DNA of 32,734 nt from Nitrospinaceae bacterium (GTDB lineage Bacteria; Nitrospinota; Nitrospinia; Nitrospinales; VA-1): positions 1-32,734 of the forward strand of contig JAJDAW010000034.1 in the NCBI GenBank assembly GCA_029261635.1, written 5' to 3'. The notes below the pieces were generated by a model. It did no database searches. It worked only from the letters and a program-made list of their open reading frames with translations, and was not told the origin of the DNA. This document shows positions 8,480 to 16,500 of this stretch, one piece after another. Position 1 is the first letter of the stretch; every line of letters starts with the position of its first letter. Position numbers and translations under genes: made by a program.

Positions 8480-9124
8480 ATGCGTAAAATTTCTCTCATT
8501 GTCTACGACTTCGACGGTACTTTGGTAGACACTCTTTTTGATATTGCCGATTCTGTCAATCTAACCTTGGCTGAGCTCGGCCTTTCTCAGCTACCCCGGG
8601 AAACGATCCGTAAATATGTTGGGAAAGGGGTAGAGCGTTTGATGTCGCAAACCCTGAATGACACAGACATTACAGATATTCCCCGAGCGGTCTCCCTTTT
8701 TAAAAAGCATTATTCTGAAAACCTGGTCAATCACACCGATTTTTATCCCCACGGCAGGGAAATTCTCGAACACTTTAAAAATAAAAAGCAGGCTATCTGT
8801 TCCAACAAGCCGGAAGGTTTTGTGCGCCAAATTCTGGAGTCTTTGAACGGATTACAGCCTTTTGAATCGATTCTCGGTGGCGACAGTGTCAAATCAAAAA
8901 AACCCGATCCTGAAGGCCTGAACTCTATACTGGAAGAATTAAATGTTTCGGCAGGCGAAGCGGTGCTAATCGGTGACAGCCCAGTTGATATAGAGACAGG
9001 AAAGCGAGCCGGAGTTTACACTTGCGTCGTAAACTATGGCCTGGGATTCGCAGAAGAAATCGCCGCCGCCAAACCCGATTGTTCCATTGATTGTCTTTCT
9101 GAGCTTAAAGAGATTTTTTATTAG
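8480..9124 (+). CDS. gph: phosphoglycolate phosphatase-like HAD hydrolase
   Basis: A 214-aa HAD-superfamily phosphatase. Motif I DFDGT has nucleophile Asp10 and acid/base Asp12. Motif II is SN at 108-109, motif III is Lys141 in KKPDPEG, and motif IV is GDSPVD with Asp166 and Asp170. The helical cap between residues about 20 and 90 is the class C1 cap of phosphoglycolate and beta-phosphoglucomutase-type enzymes. The length and KPDPEGL signature fit Gph, which removes 2-phosphoglycolate. Other small phosphate esters are possible. The gene follows a 192-bp gap that contains a repeat-like element, so it probably has its own promoter, which I could not identify. Confidence 0.82.
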   Translation: MRKISLIVYDFDGTLVDTLFDIADSVNLTLAELGLSQLPRETIRKYVGKGVERLMSQTLNDTDITDIPRAVSLFKKHYSENLVNHTDFYPHGREILEHFKNKKQAICSNKPEGFVRQILESLNGLQPFESILGGDSVKSKKPDPEGLNSILEELNVSAGEAVLIGDSPVDIETGKRAGVYTCVVNYGLGFAEEIAAAKPDCSIDCLSELKEIFY

Positions 9125-9151
9125 CCCATTTATTTCAATGCAAGTTTGATT

Positions 9152-9179
9152 TTGGACTTTTGGCATGACGATATATAAT
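9152..9179 (+). promoter_or_regulatory. promoter with perfect TATAAT directly before the 9187 start
   Basis: A perfect -10 box TATAAT is at 9174-9179, with a weak -35-like TTGGAC at 9152-9157 (spacer 16). Transcription expected about 7 bases after the -10 box would begin at or within a base of the ATG at 9187, giving an essentially leaderless mRNA. This agrees with the lack of a convincing Shine-Dalgarno (only GAG close to the ATG). Confidence 0.55.
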
Positions 9180-9186
9180 CGAGCCA

Positions 9187-12135
9187 ATGGAAATTCCACC
9201 CTTTTTTGAAAAATTAATTAAAGAAGATCACGATCTCTCCTCTGGGGTTTCCTCTACTGTCCCGAAGTTTGAAAAGTGGATGAGCCAAAGCACTTTACCG
9301 TTTTTCCCTGAATATACCGATCATAACATTAAGCATATTGAAGAGGTGTTAACCACTGCCTACGGTTTGATCAGCGACAATGCTAAGCCGTTGCTTACAT
9401 CAGGCGATGGTACGGTTTTGGTTTTAGCAAGTCTCCTGCACGATTGCGCCATGCATTTAACCGAAGATGGTTTTTTTACGTTAATTGATAAAGGTAATGG
9501 ATGGTTGCCAATCCAACCTTTTGATAATTGCTCTTGGGGCGATTTGTGGGAAGATTTTATGGCAACCGCAAGGAGATTTGATGAGCGTCAATTAATTGCA
9601 ATTTTTGGTGATTCAATATCTCTTCCAAGTCCCAATTTAAGCAAGAAAGTTTTGCATGATGAGGATAGACTTTTAATCGGAGAATTTATTCGTCGAAACC
9701 ACCCGCGTTTAGCTCATGAAATAGCCATTTACGGATTGCCAGGTATTGAAGGGAAATCGGTTCAAATTGTTTTAAATATAGAACCAAAAATTGCCGATCT
9801 TGCAGGTTTGGTAGCAAGAAGTCATGGTATGCCGCTACGTGAATGTTTCGGTTATCTGACCGATAAATTTCAATTGCGAGACTTTGGGGGAATACATGCC
9901 GTTTACCTGATGGTTTTGCTTAGAATTGCAGATTACCTCCAAATTCAGCCTACCCGTGCACCCAAAGAAGTTTTGCAAGTTCGAAAATTAAGAAGTCCCA
10001 TTTCCCAAGGGGAATGGAGTGTTCATCATTCTATAACCAATATTACCAAGGCAGGAGATGACCCGGAAGCTATTTCAATTGATGCTGAACCTCCAGAAGC
10101 AAAAATATACCTTCGGATTAAAGATTGGATTCGAGGTGTTCAACGTGAATTGGATGATTCTTGGGCAGTGTTAGGTGAAGTTTATGGCCGATATGTACCG
10201 GAAGGTTTAAGTAAGTTAAATCTTAGCCTACGGCGAGTTAGGTCTAACCTAGATAATTGGGAAGAATTTTCGGCCAAAGTTGATTATGTGCCTGCAAAAG
10301 TTTCTTTTGAATCTGCAAACCCTGATTTATTAAAGCTTCTGGTTGGGCCTTTGTATAACGAGAAGCCCGAAGTAGGTATTCGAGAGTTATTACAAAACTC
10401 AGTGGATGCAGTGAAAGAGCTTGAATTTTTTTTGAAACGCCATCCAGAGCATAGAGCTATTGAACGAATTACCCAAAAAGAAGATGTTTTAATTACCATT
10501 GAATCGGAAGACGGAGAACCAGAGTGGGTTTGTATTCGAGATAAAGGTATTGGAATGAGTTTGGATATTATTAAAAACTATTTCCTTAAAGCAGGAGCGT
10601 CTTTTAGAAAAAGTAAACCTTGGAAAAAGGAATTTGAGGATGACGATGGGTATTCTCAAGTATTAAGAGCTGGAAGATTTGGGGTAGGGATTCTTGCAGC
10701 ATTTTTACTTGGTGATCAATTATATATAAAAACTAGACACATATCTCAGCCTAAAAATAGGGGTCTGGAATTTGAAGCCGGGCTAGATATTGAAATGCTC
10801 AACCTTAAGTGGGTTTCATTACCTGTTGGAACAGAAATAAAAATCAAAATTTCAAAATCAAAAAGGGCATCTGTCAAAAATTTTCTCGACTATTATGATT
10901 TGGGAAAAGGTAAAATATCTGCTGAATGGGATTGGTATTGTTTAGAAAAACCTGTGGTTAAAAGAAAATTATTACCATTTGAAAAAGAATTGGTACAAGC
11001 TAATGTCGTTCCTTTGGAAAACTCAATTCCAAAAAAACATTGGAGAACATTTTGTCCGCCTGATTTTAAAAAGGTTCATTGGACATTCCATAAAGCTCCT
11101 TCATTGGTTTGCAATGGTTTGATTGTTTCAAGGGACAGTAAACGAGATGGAAGTTATCTCGGCTTTTCAAGAAAAAATTATAGTTCCCTTTTAAACTTCC
11201 CAAAACTTTCCATCTTTGATCCAAACGCAAATCTACCATTAAACTTGCAACGGACGCTATTAATTAATAACGCAATCCCATTCGAGGATGAACTGGCGAC
11301 TTGCCTTTTAGATGATTTTGTAGCTTTTGCTCTAACTAAAGGTCCTCAGCAGCCTATTTATTTAGACACCGCTGCGCAACTGTCATTTAAAGGTTCTAAA
11401 AACGTTAAAGATGACATTTCATGGGACTTTGATGAGAAAAATATTGACCCATGGATTTTTGGGGCAAAGGGGTATTGTTTGAATAATGAATTTCTTTTTA
11501 AGAAATTAAAATTCAGCTCAATTTTGTATATAGCATCCAGTGCTGGGAATATAAATTGTTTCAACTTTCCTAAGATTTCTGATGCAATGGGTGTGTTAAG
11601 TTATAAAAGTAATGTTGACCCTAAAATGGAAAGGTTTTCTATAGAAAGTGGCTTGAAATTTATATTAGGGTTGAAAAAAACAAAAGGCTATTTATTGAAA
11701 GGGCCAATTGGACTAAATCTTGAGTTTACAGGTCGCCGTGTTCTTTTATCAAAAAATATATTTAATAGGGTTCTGGGTTTGGGCTACATTTCCCAAGCAG
11801 TTCAAAAAACTTTGACCGAAGCTGAAAGAGAATTTGAAAATGAAAAATGGGTTTTATTAAAAATTGGGCATTGTCATGAAGAGAAATGTTTTAACTTTAA
11901 AGAGTTGATTGATAACACTAATTGGGGTGCGAGTTTAAATAGTGTATATATGTTTGCAGAAGCTTTCGTGGGAGATGGTAATGTTTTAAAAACTCCTTCT
12001 TCGATTGTCACGGATCATTGGCTAAAAACTGTAGGAAATACCTTAATTCCCTATGTGAAGGGCGATAGAGAAAAAACTTTTCCTAGGTTATATAAGAGTT
12101 TGAGCAAATATATAAAACTACATGAAAATGAATAG
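9187..12135 (+). CDS. HD-domain / GHKL (Hsp90-like) ATPase fusion protein
   Basis: A 982-aa protein with no signal peptide or membrane segment. Residues about 25-330 form an HD-type metal phosphohydrolase-like domain: YTDHNIKHIEEVL (His46, His50), LLHDCAMH (His85-Asp86), NHPRLAHE (His172, His177) and LRIADYLQ (Asp249). Residues about 365-560 are a GHKL ATP-binding fold: N-box IRELLQNSVDA (Glu400, Asn404, Asp407), G1 box RDKGIGMS (Asp452, Gly454, Gly456) and G2 box AGRFGVGI (496-501). This is the Hsp90/HtpG-like rather than histidine-kinase arrangement, since there is no H-box or receiver. The last ~420 residues are Lys/Asn/Phe-rich and I do not recognise them. The gene is visibly more AT-rich than its neighbours, suggesting horizontal gain. 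HD plus Hsp90-like fusions are known mostly as uncharacterised proteins; a defence or stress role is inference. Confidence 0.85.
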   Translation: MEIPPFFEKLIKEDHDLSSGVSSTVPKFEKWMSQSTLPFFPEYTDHNIKHIEEVLTTAYGLISDNAKPLLTSGDGTVLVLASLLHDCAMHLTEDGFFTLIDKGNGWLPIQPFDNCSWGDLWEDFMATARRFDERQLIAIFGDSISLPSPNLSKKVLHDEDRLLIGEFIRRNHPRLAHEIAIYGLPGIEGKSVQIVLNIEPKIADLAGLVARSHGMPLRECFGYLTDKFQLRDFGGIHAVYLMVLLRIADYLQIQPTRAPKEVLQVRKLRSPISQGEWSVHHSITNITKAGDDPEAISIDAEPPEAKIYLRIKDWIRGVQRELDDSWAVLGEVYGRYVPEGLSKLNLSLRRVRSNLDNWEEFSAKVDYVPAKVSFESANPDLLKLLVGPLYNEKPEVGIRELLQNSVDAVKELEFFLKRHPEHRAIERITQKEDVLITIESEDGEPEWVCIRDKGIGMSLDIIKNYFLKAGASFRKSKPWKKEFEDDDGYSQVLRAGRFGVGILAAFLLGDQLYIKTRHISQPKNRGLEFEAGLDIEMLNLKWVSLPVGTEIKIKISKSKRASVKNFLDYYDLGKGKISAEWDWYCLEKPVVKRKLLPFEKELVQANVVPLENSIPKKHWRTFCPPDFKKVHWTFHKAPSLVCNGLIVSRDSKRDGSYLGFSRKNYSSLLNFPKLSIFDPNANLPLNLQRTLLINNAIPFEDELATCLLDDFVAFALTKGPQQPIYLDTAAQLSFKGSKNVKDDISWDFDEKNIDPWIFGAKGYCLNNEFLFKKLKFSSILYIASSAGNINCFNFPKISDAMGVLSYKSNVDPKMERFSIESGLKFILGLKKTKGYLLKGPIGLNLEFTGRRVLLSKNIFNRVLGLGYISQAVQKTLTEAEREFENEKWVLLKIGHCHEEKCFNFKELIDNTNWGASLNSVYMFAEAFVGDGNVLKTPSSIVTDHWLKTVGNTLIPYVKGDREKTFPRLYKSLSKYIKLHENE

Positions 12136-12325
12136 ATATTAAATTTAGATCCCACCTTTAGTTATTTTTACAATTGCATCTATTCGAAAAGCCTATTTGA
12201 ATTTCGAGATTTTTTCCTATTTATTGTCGGAATGAAAATAGAATGTTGTTGTCATTCAAATTATGTAGAAAAATCTGATATTGCCTTTATTGTGCGTTTT
12301 TTAGGGGTTTTCTGCTCTGAGAAAT

Positions 12326-12354
12326 TTGACTTTATACTGGGTAGTTTCTACAAT
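12326..12354 (+). promoter_or_regulatory. sigma70-type promoter of mpl
   Basis: TTGACT (12326-12331), a 17-base spacer and TACAAT (12349-12354) form the best sigma70 match I found in the window. The predicted start near 12361 leaves only about 5 bases before the mpl ATG at 12366, with no Shine-Dalgarno, so the mRNA would be nearly leaderless. The remaining upstream AT-rich region (12136-12325) shows no gene that I can support. Confidence 0.6.
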
Positions 12355-12365
12355 GCCTCCTTCCT

Positions 12366-13763
12366 ATGGAACCCAAAGACATTAAAAACATTTATCTTAT
12401 CGCGATTTGTGGCACAGGCATGGCTGCACTTGCCGGATTGCTCAAAAAAGCCGGGCATAATGTGACGGGCTCGGATGCTAATATTTATCCCCCCATGAGC
12501 ACGCTTTTGAGCGATGCGGGTATCAAAATATTTCCCGGTTACAAAAAGGAAAATATTTCAGAGGATATTGATCTGGTCATTGTGGGGAATGCTGTTTCTA
12601 AAACCAATGAAGAAGTGCAAGCGGTTTTAGATGCGGGTATCTCCTATACCTCGTTTCCCGCTGCTCTTTCGCAATTCTTCCTGGAAGGAAGAAAATCTCT
12701 TGTGGTGACAGGCACCCACGGTAAGACGACAACGACTTCTTTATTGAGTTGGGTTCTTGAATCGGCTCAAAGAAAACCCGGTTTCATGGTTGGAGGATGG
12801 TTGAAAAATTTTGATACCAACCACCAGGTTCCTGTAGGAGATTATTTTGTGACGGAAGGCGATGAATACGACAGTGCTTTTTTCGATAAAGGTCCTAAAT
12901 TTCTTCACTATCGACCTGATGCCTCTATTTTAACGGGTATCGAATTTGATCACGCGGATATTTTCAGTGACTTGGATCAGATCAAACAGGTTTTTCGTGA
13001 CTACGTAAAACTGGTCAAAGACATTATTCTGGTGAAATCGGATGATGAAAATATCCGCGATGTTTTACAGTCGGCATCTTGCAAAGTCGAAACCTATGGT
13101 TTTAATGAAAATGCCGACTGGCGTGTCGAGGGTTATCGGTTTGAAAAGGGATGTGGACATTTTTCGTTGTCCTTTAAAAAGAAAAAGCAGGCGGAATTTC
13201 AATTGGCGATGATAGGTCGTCATAATGTAGAAAATGCTGCTGCTGTCGCAGCGCTTTGTTTTAATCTAGGTCTGACGGCTGATGAAATTAATGTTGGGTT
13301 TCAAACTTTTAAGGGGATCAAACGAAGGCAGGAAATAGTGGGAGAGAAAAAAGGAATAACGGTTGTCGATGATTTTGCTCATCACCCTACTGCCATTGAC
13401 CTTACGATTGATGCGGTTAAAGAGGCTTACCCCGGCCAACGTGTTTGGGCGGTATTTGAGCCGAGATCGGCAACATCACGTAGAAAAGTATTTGAAGATT
13501 CTTTCCCGAAAAGTTTTTTAAAAGCAGACCGAATTGTATTTGCGGGACTGTTCGCACCAGAAAAAATCAAGGATGAAGAGCGACTTGATGTGCAAGCGGT
13601 GATCGCTTCTATCCAGAAAATGGGGGGCGTTGCGGATCATATCCCCGAAGTAGATGATATAGTAGAGTTTATAACGAAAAATGCAAAATCAGAGGATGTC
13701 ATCCTTGTCATGTCTTCAGGGGGGTTTGGTGGCATTCACCAGAAAATATTGGAAAGATTATAA
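12366..13763 (+). CDS. mpl: UDP-N-acetylmuramate:L-alanyl-gamma-D-glutamyl-meso-diaminopimelate ligase
   Basis: A 465-aa cytoplasmic Mur ligase that attaches recycled murein tripeptide to UDP-MurNAc, feeding wall turnover products back into synthesis. The N-terminal Rossmann part has IYLIAICGTGMAALAGLLK, characteristic of Mpl rather than MurC. The ATP loop GTHGKTTTT is at residues 116-124. The segment EGDEYDSAFFDKGPKFLHYR is an Mpl hallmark. The C-terminal domain contains VVDDFAHHPTAI and FEPRSATSRRKVF. The length fits the family (about 450-460). ATG 12366 is chosen because the Rossmann domain begins within 10 residues. It lies directly behind a good promoter. The next gene follows by 31 bases. 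Confidence 0.95.
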   Translation: MEPKDIKNIYLIAICGTGMAALAGLLKKAGHNVTGSDANIYPPMSTLLSDAGIKIFPGYKKENISEDIDLVIVGNAVSKTNEEVQAVLDAGISYTSFPAALSQFFLEGRKSLVVTGTHGKTTTTSLLSWVLESAQRKPGFMVGGWLKNFDTNHQVPVGDYFVTEGDEYDSAFFDKGPKFLHYRPDASILTGIEFDHADIFSDLDQIKQVFRDYVKLVKDIILVKSDDENIRDVLQSASCKVETYGFNENADWRVEGYRFEKGCGHFSLSFKKKKQAEFQLAMIGRHNVENAAAVAALCFNLGLTADEINVGFQTFKGIKRRQEIVGEKKGITVVDDFAHHPTAIDLTIDAVKEAYPGQRVWAVFEPRSATSRRKVFEDSFPKSFLKADRIVFAGLFAPEKIKDEERLDVQAVIASIQKMGGVADHIPEVDDIVEFITKNAKSEDVILVMSSGGFGGIHQKILERL

Positions 13764-13794
13764 TTTCTGTGAATATCGGTTTGTTTAGAAGCTA

Positions 13795-14916
13795 ATGGAT
13801 AAAAAATATTTCGGACAAATAAAACTGGGTTTGATTCAGAGAGGATTAACCGTGCCAACGATGTTACACGGACTTTCTGAAGTTTCGCGTGGTCTCTGCT
13901 CTGGAGAGCCGGGGGAGGAAATAACTTTGGCACTTGCCGAAGACTTCATTGTTAAGGCTACGTTAAACCATCCGGATAAGGATGGGCCGAAGTTGATATC
14001 TCAGCAGGATCGGTTGAGGTTATACATGGAAGAGGGCGAAACCGATGTGAGTATTATTTCCGTCCCAGAATTCCTCAAGCAACAGCTTAAAAAACGCACC
14101 CCCGTTTCTGAAAATATTTGTCTCGATGGTTATTGCTTTAACGTTTTTCTTCGCGCAATGGGGAAGGGGAAAAAATTGAGCATGCCGATCGAAGCCGTAT
14201 TGTCAGTGATTCAAGCGGCATTCGAAGAGGGAGCCGCTGACCTGGTTCAATTGAATATGGATTACACGAATGATGATGATAGTGGGTTTCAAAGGCTGGC
14301 TCCCTTAGTAGAAGCGATCAAAAAACGTTTCAATACTTTTGTTGCTTTTAAAGGATTCCCCCCAGCAGATAAAAGAATAATCGATTTGGTTTATGCTTCG
14401 GGATTTGACATCGTCAATTTCCCTCTTGGTGGATTTTATGGAACGACAAAATCTAAAAAAATCATGGGTGCTGAAAAAATTTACACAGCTCTTGAATATG
14501 CATCGAGTGTTTTTTCTCCCGGAACGGTCTGGACGGATCTGGTCATGGGCCCCGGTTCTCAAGATCAGTTTAAAGAAGGAATTGATCGTCTGACCGATTC
14601 AGGGATCATGCCGCTGATTCTTTTACAACGAGATAGCGAAGGTTCGACCTATCCGAACCTGGTGGAACTTGCAGATCATATGGATCAGGCTATCCAACGC
14701 AATGGCCTTCCTCTTAAATGGTTGTATCCCGCCTGCCGGTTTTTGAGTCCTTTGGACACCCGATTTTTCACAGAAGATCCTTTGAAGGCAAGGCTTGCCG
14801 TTACCCCTGTTTATCGTTCAGGGTTCGGTAAAAGAACTTCTGCTGGGTTCGCCGCAATACGGCGAAAGTTACGGATTCGCAATGTGAACGACTCTTTTGA
14901 ATCTGCCGGGTTATAA
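13795..14916 (+). CDS. radical SAM-like TIM-barrel protein lacking the CxxxCxxC motif
   Basis: A 373-aa cytoplasmic protein without a firm name. It begins with an all-alpha/beta segment (GEPGEEITLALAEDFIVKA ... VSIISVPEFL) and continues as an alternating helix-strand barrel (AAFEEGAADLVQLNMDY, NTFVAFKGFPPADKRIIDL, GFDIVNFPLGGFYG, PGTVWTDLVMGP, GIMPLILLQRD, PLKWLYPACRFLSPL). This layout and several phrases recall a family of radical SAM proteins, but the cluster-binding CxxxCxxC is absent; the only close pair is Cys110/Cys115 in CLDGYC. It may be a degenerate, non-catalytic relative or a different barrel enzyme. A genuine radical SAM gene lies 114 bases downstream on the same strand. The family call is inference with modest certainty. 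Confidence 0.6.
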   Translation: MDKKYFGQIKLGLIQRGLTVPTMLHGLSEVSRGLCSGEPGEEITLALAEDFIVKATLNHPDKDGPKLISQQDRLRLYMEEGETDVSIISVPEFLKQQLKKRTPVSENICLDGYCFNVFLRAMGKGKKLSMPIEAVLSVIQAAFEEGAADLVQLNMDYTNDDDSGFQRLAPLVEAIKKRFNTFVAFKGFPPADKRIIDLVYASGFDIVNFPLGGFYGTTKSKKIMGAEKIYTALEYASSVFSPGTVWTDLVMGPGSQDQFKEGIDRLTDSGIMPLILLQRDSEGSTYPNLVELADHMDQAIQRNGLPLKWLYPACRFLSPLDTRFFTEDPLKARLAVTPVYRSGFGKRTSAGFAAIRRKLRIRNVNDSFESAGL

Positions 14917-15030
14917 AGAACTCAAGATAGTTTGAAATTAATGTTGTGGACAAACGACAAATATTCCTGAACTACTGTTTAATCTCATCTTTCACTGGCG
15001 CAAGCATATACCCTTTGTTAGGCTGTAAGT

Positions 15031-15921
15031 ATGGACGATAAAGTAAAAACACCGACAAAAATCCCCGAAGTTCCACTGAAAGAATTGGATACGTTATGGA
15101 TGCAGGTGGGGGGCACTCTTTGCAACCTGGAATGCACTCATTGTTTCATCAGTTGTGGTCCAAAAAACGACACCATTGCGATGATGACGCTGGCGCAAGT
15201 GGAAGAGAGGTTGCGGGAATCTCGCGAACTGGGTGTTAAGGATTATTATATTACCGGCGGTGAAGTTTTTATCAATCCAGAAATATTCGAAATTCTTGCT
15301 GCCATCTTGAGTTACGGTCCGCTTGATGCGCTCACGAATGGAACGCAAATTACATCCGAAAAGGCCAAGCGGCTAAGAGCCATTCAAGATGCATCCAAGC
15401 ACCCTCTACGATTTCGCGTCAGCATGGAACATTTTGATGAAGATAAAAATGACGCGATCAGAGGAAAAAATGCATACCGCAAGGCTATTGCGGGAATTGT
15501 CTGTCTCGCGGAGGCGGGGTTCTCTCCTGTGCTCACGGTGACGCGAACTTGGGAAGATGAGCGTGATTCTGAAATGGAATCGAAGTTTGTTGAATTTCTC
15601 CGTGAGAGTGGCGTTGCGCAACCGCAAATAAAAATTCTTCCTGGGTTTTTATTGGGGCAGCTGGCAGAAAACGAGCGAGACTATTCGCAAGATGAATATG
15701 TGACAGAAAAATGTTTCGAAGAATTTGATATCACTCAATTGCAATGCGCGACTTCGCGAATGGCCACAGGTGAGGGGGTTTATGTTTGCCCGATCCTGGT
15801 AGATAATCCCGCTGCTCGAATGGGCGATACACTGGGTCATACATTGCGCCCATTTCCCTTGTCGCATTCGGCCTGTTACACTTGCCGGGTGACAGGTATG
15901 ACCTGTAAATCTTCCTCTTAA
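15031..15921 (+). CDS. radical SAM enzyme with C-terminal auxiliary cysteines
   Basis: A 296-aa radical SAM protein. The canonical CNLECTHC motif (Cys31, Cys35, Cys38) binds the 4Fe-4S cluster that cleaves S-adenosylmethionine. ITGGEVFINPEIFE carries the GGE element that contacts SAM. The C-terminal part has Cys239, Cys253, Cys282, Cys285 and Cys292, a set suited to an auxiliary cluster like SPASM/twitch domains. SPASM-type enzymes modify peptides or enzymes or build cofactors; no precursor-peptide gene is visible in the 114 bp upstream, where the only ATG gives a 9-codon frame. The substrate is unknown. A thioredoxin-fold gene starts 14 bases after the stop. No clear Shine-Dalgarno is seen before ATG 15031. 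Confidence 0.88.
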   Translation: MDDKVKTPTKIPEVPLKELDTLWMQVGGTLCNLECTHCFISCGPKNDTIAMMTLAQVEERLRESRELGVKDYYITGGEVFINPEIFEILAAILSYGPLDALTNGTQITSEKAKRLRAIQDASKHPLRFRVSMEHFDEDKNDAIRGKNAYRKAIAGIVCLAEAGFSPVLTVTRTWEDERDSEMESKFVEFLRESGVAQPQIKILPGFLLGQLAENERDYSQDEYVTEKCFEEFDITQLQCATSRMATGEGVYVCPILVDNPAARMGDTLGHTLRPFPLSHSACYTCRVTGMTCKSSS

Positions 15922-15935
15922 ACTGAAAGCCCAAC

Positions 15936-16490
15936 ATGGCCTTATTGCATTCCACCATGGTGCCTCTGGGAACCGCTACGATTGATTTTAAATTGCCAGG
16001 CATTGATGGTGTGGAATATTCTCTCGATAATTTTGCAGAGAATAAGGTGCTGGTAATAATTTTCATGTGCAATCATTGCCCCTACGTAAAGGCCGTTATT
16101 CAACGATTGATAGATTTGCAGGAAGAGATGTTGAGTCAGGGCGTTCGGTTGGTTGGAATCAATTGTAACGATGCACAAAAATATCCTGATGATTCTTTTG
16201 AAAGCATGCAAAAGGTTGCAAAGGAATGGGGTCTGAATTTCCCTTACCTTTTTGACGAAACACAAACGGTAGCAAAAAAATATGATGCCGTGTGCACACC
16301 CGATATTTATGTGTACGGAAAAGAAGGGAAATTGCTTTATCGTGGGCGAATAGATGACAACTGGGAGAACGTAGAGCAAGTCACACAACGAGATTTAAAA
16401 CAGGCCATCGATTGCATTCTTTCTGAGCAGGAAGTTCCTGCAAAGCAAGTTCCGTCTATGGGATGTTCTATTAAATGGAAAGTAACTTAA
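15936..16490 (+). CDS. thioredoxin-fold (AhpC/TSA-redoxin type) protein
   Basis: A 184-aa protein of the redoxin type. After an N-terminal strand region (IDFKLPGIDGVEYSLDNFAENKVLVIIFM) comes the active-site pair CNHCPYV (Cys45, Cys48), followed by VGINCNDAQKYPDDSFESM and the conserved TPDIYVYGKEGKLLYRGRIDD. This is the arrangement of ResA/peroxiredoxin-like proteins of the type annotated as thioredoxin family protein. There is no signal peptide, so a cytoplasmic thiol-disulfide or peroxide role is likely. It is sandwiched between the radical SAM gene (14 bases) and the UPF0182 gene (10 bases), consistent with one operon. Confidence 0.88.
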   Translation: MALLHSTMVPLGTATIDFKLPGIDGVEYSLDNFAENKVLVIIFMCNHCPYVKAVIQRLIDLQEEMLSQGVRLVGINCNDAQKYPDDSFESMQKVAKEWGLNFPYLFDETQTVAKKYDAVCTPDIYVYGKEGKLLYRGRIDDNWENVEQVTQRDLKQAIDCILSEQEVPAKQVPSMGCSIKWKVT

Positions 16491-16500
16491 GGAAAAACGA

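Noticed and set aside
12232-12465. 77-codon frame ahead of and overlapping mpl
   Set aside because: It overlaps the mpl start by 100 bases, has no ribosome binding site, reads through the mpl promoter and resembles no protein I know.
15942-16388. 148-codon minus-strand frame opposite the thioredoxin-fold gene
   Set aside because: It is the antisense shadow of a well-supported gene, rich in residues produced by the opposite frame, with no start signals.
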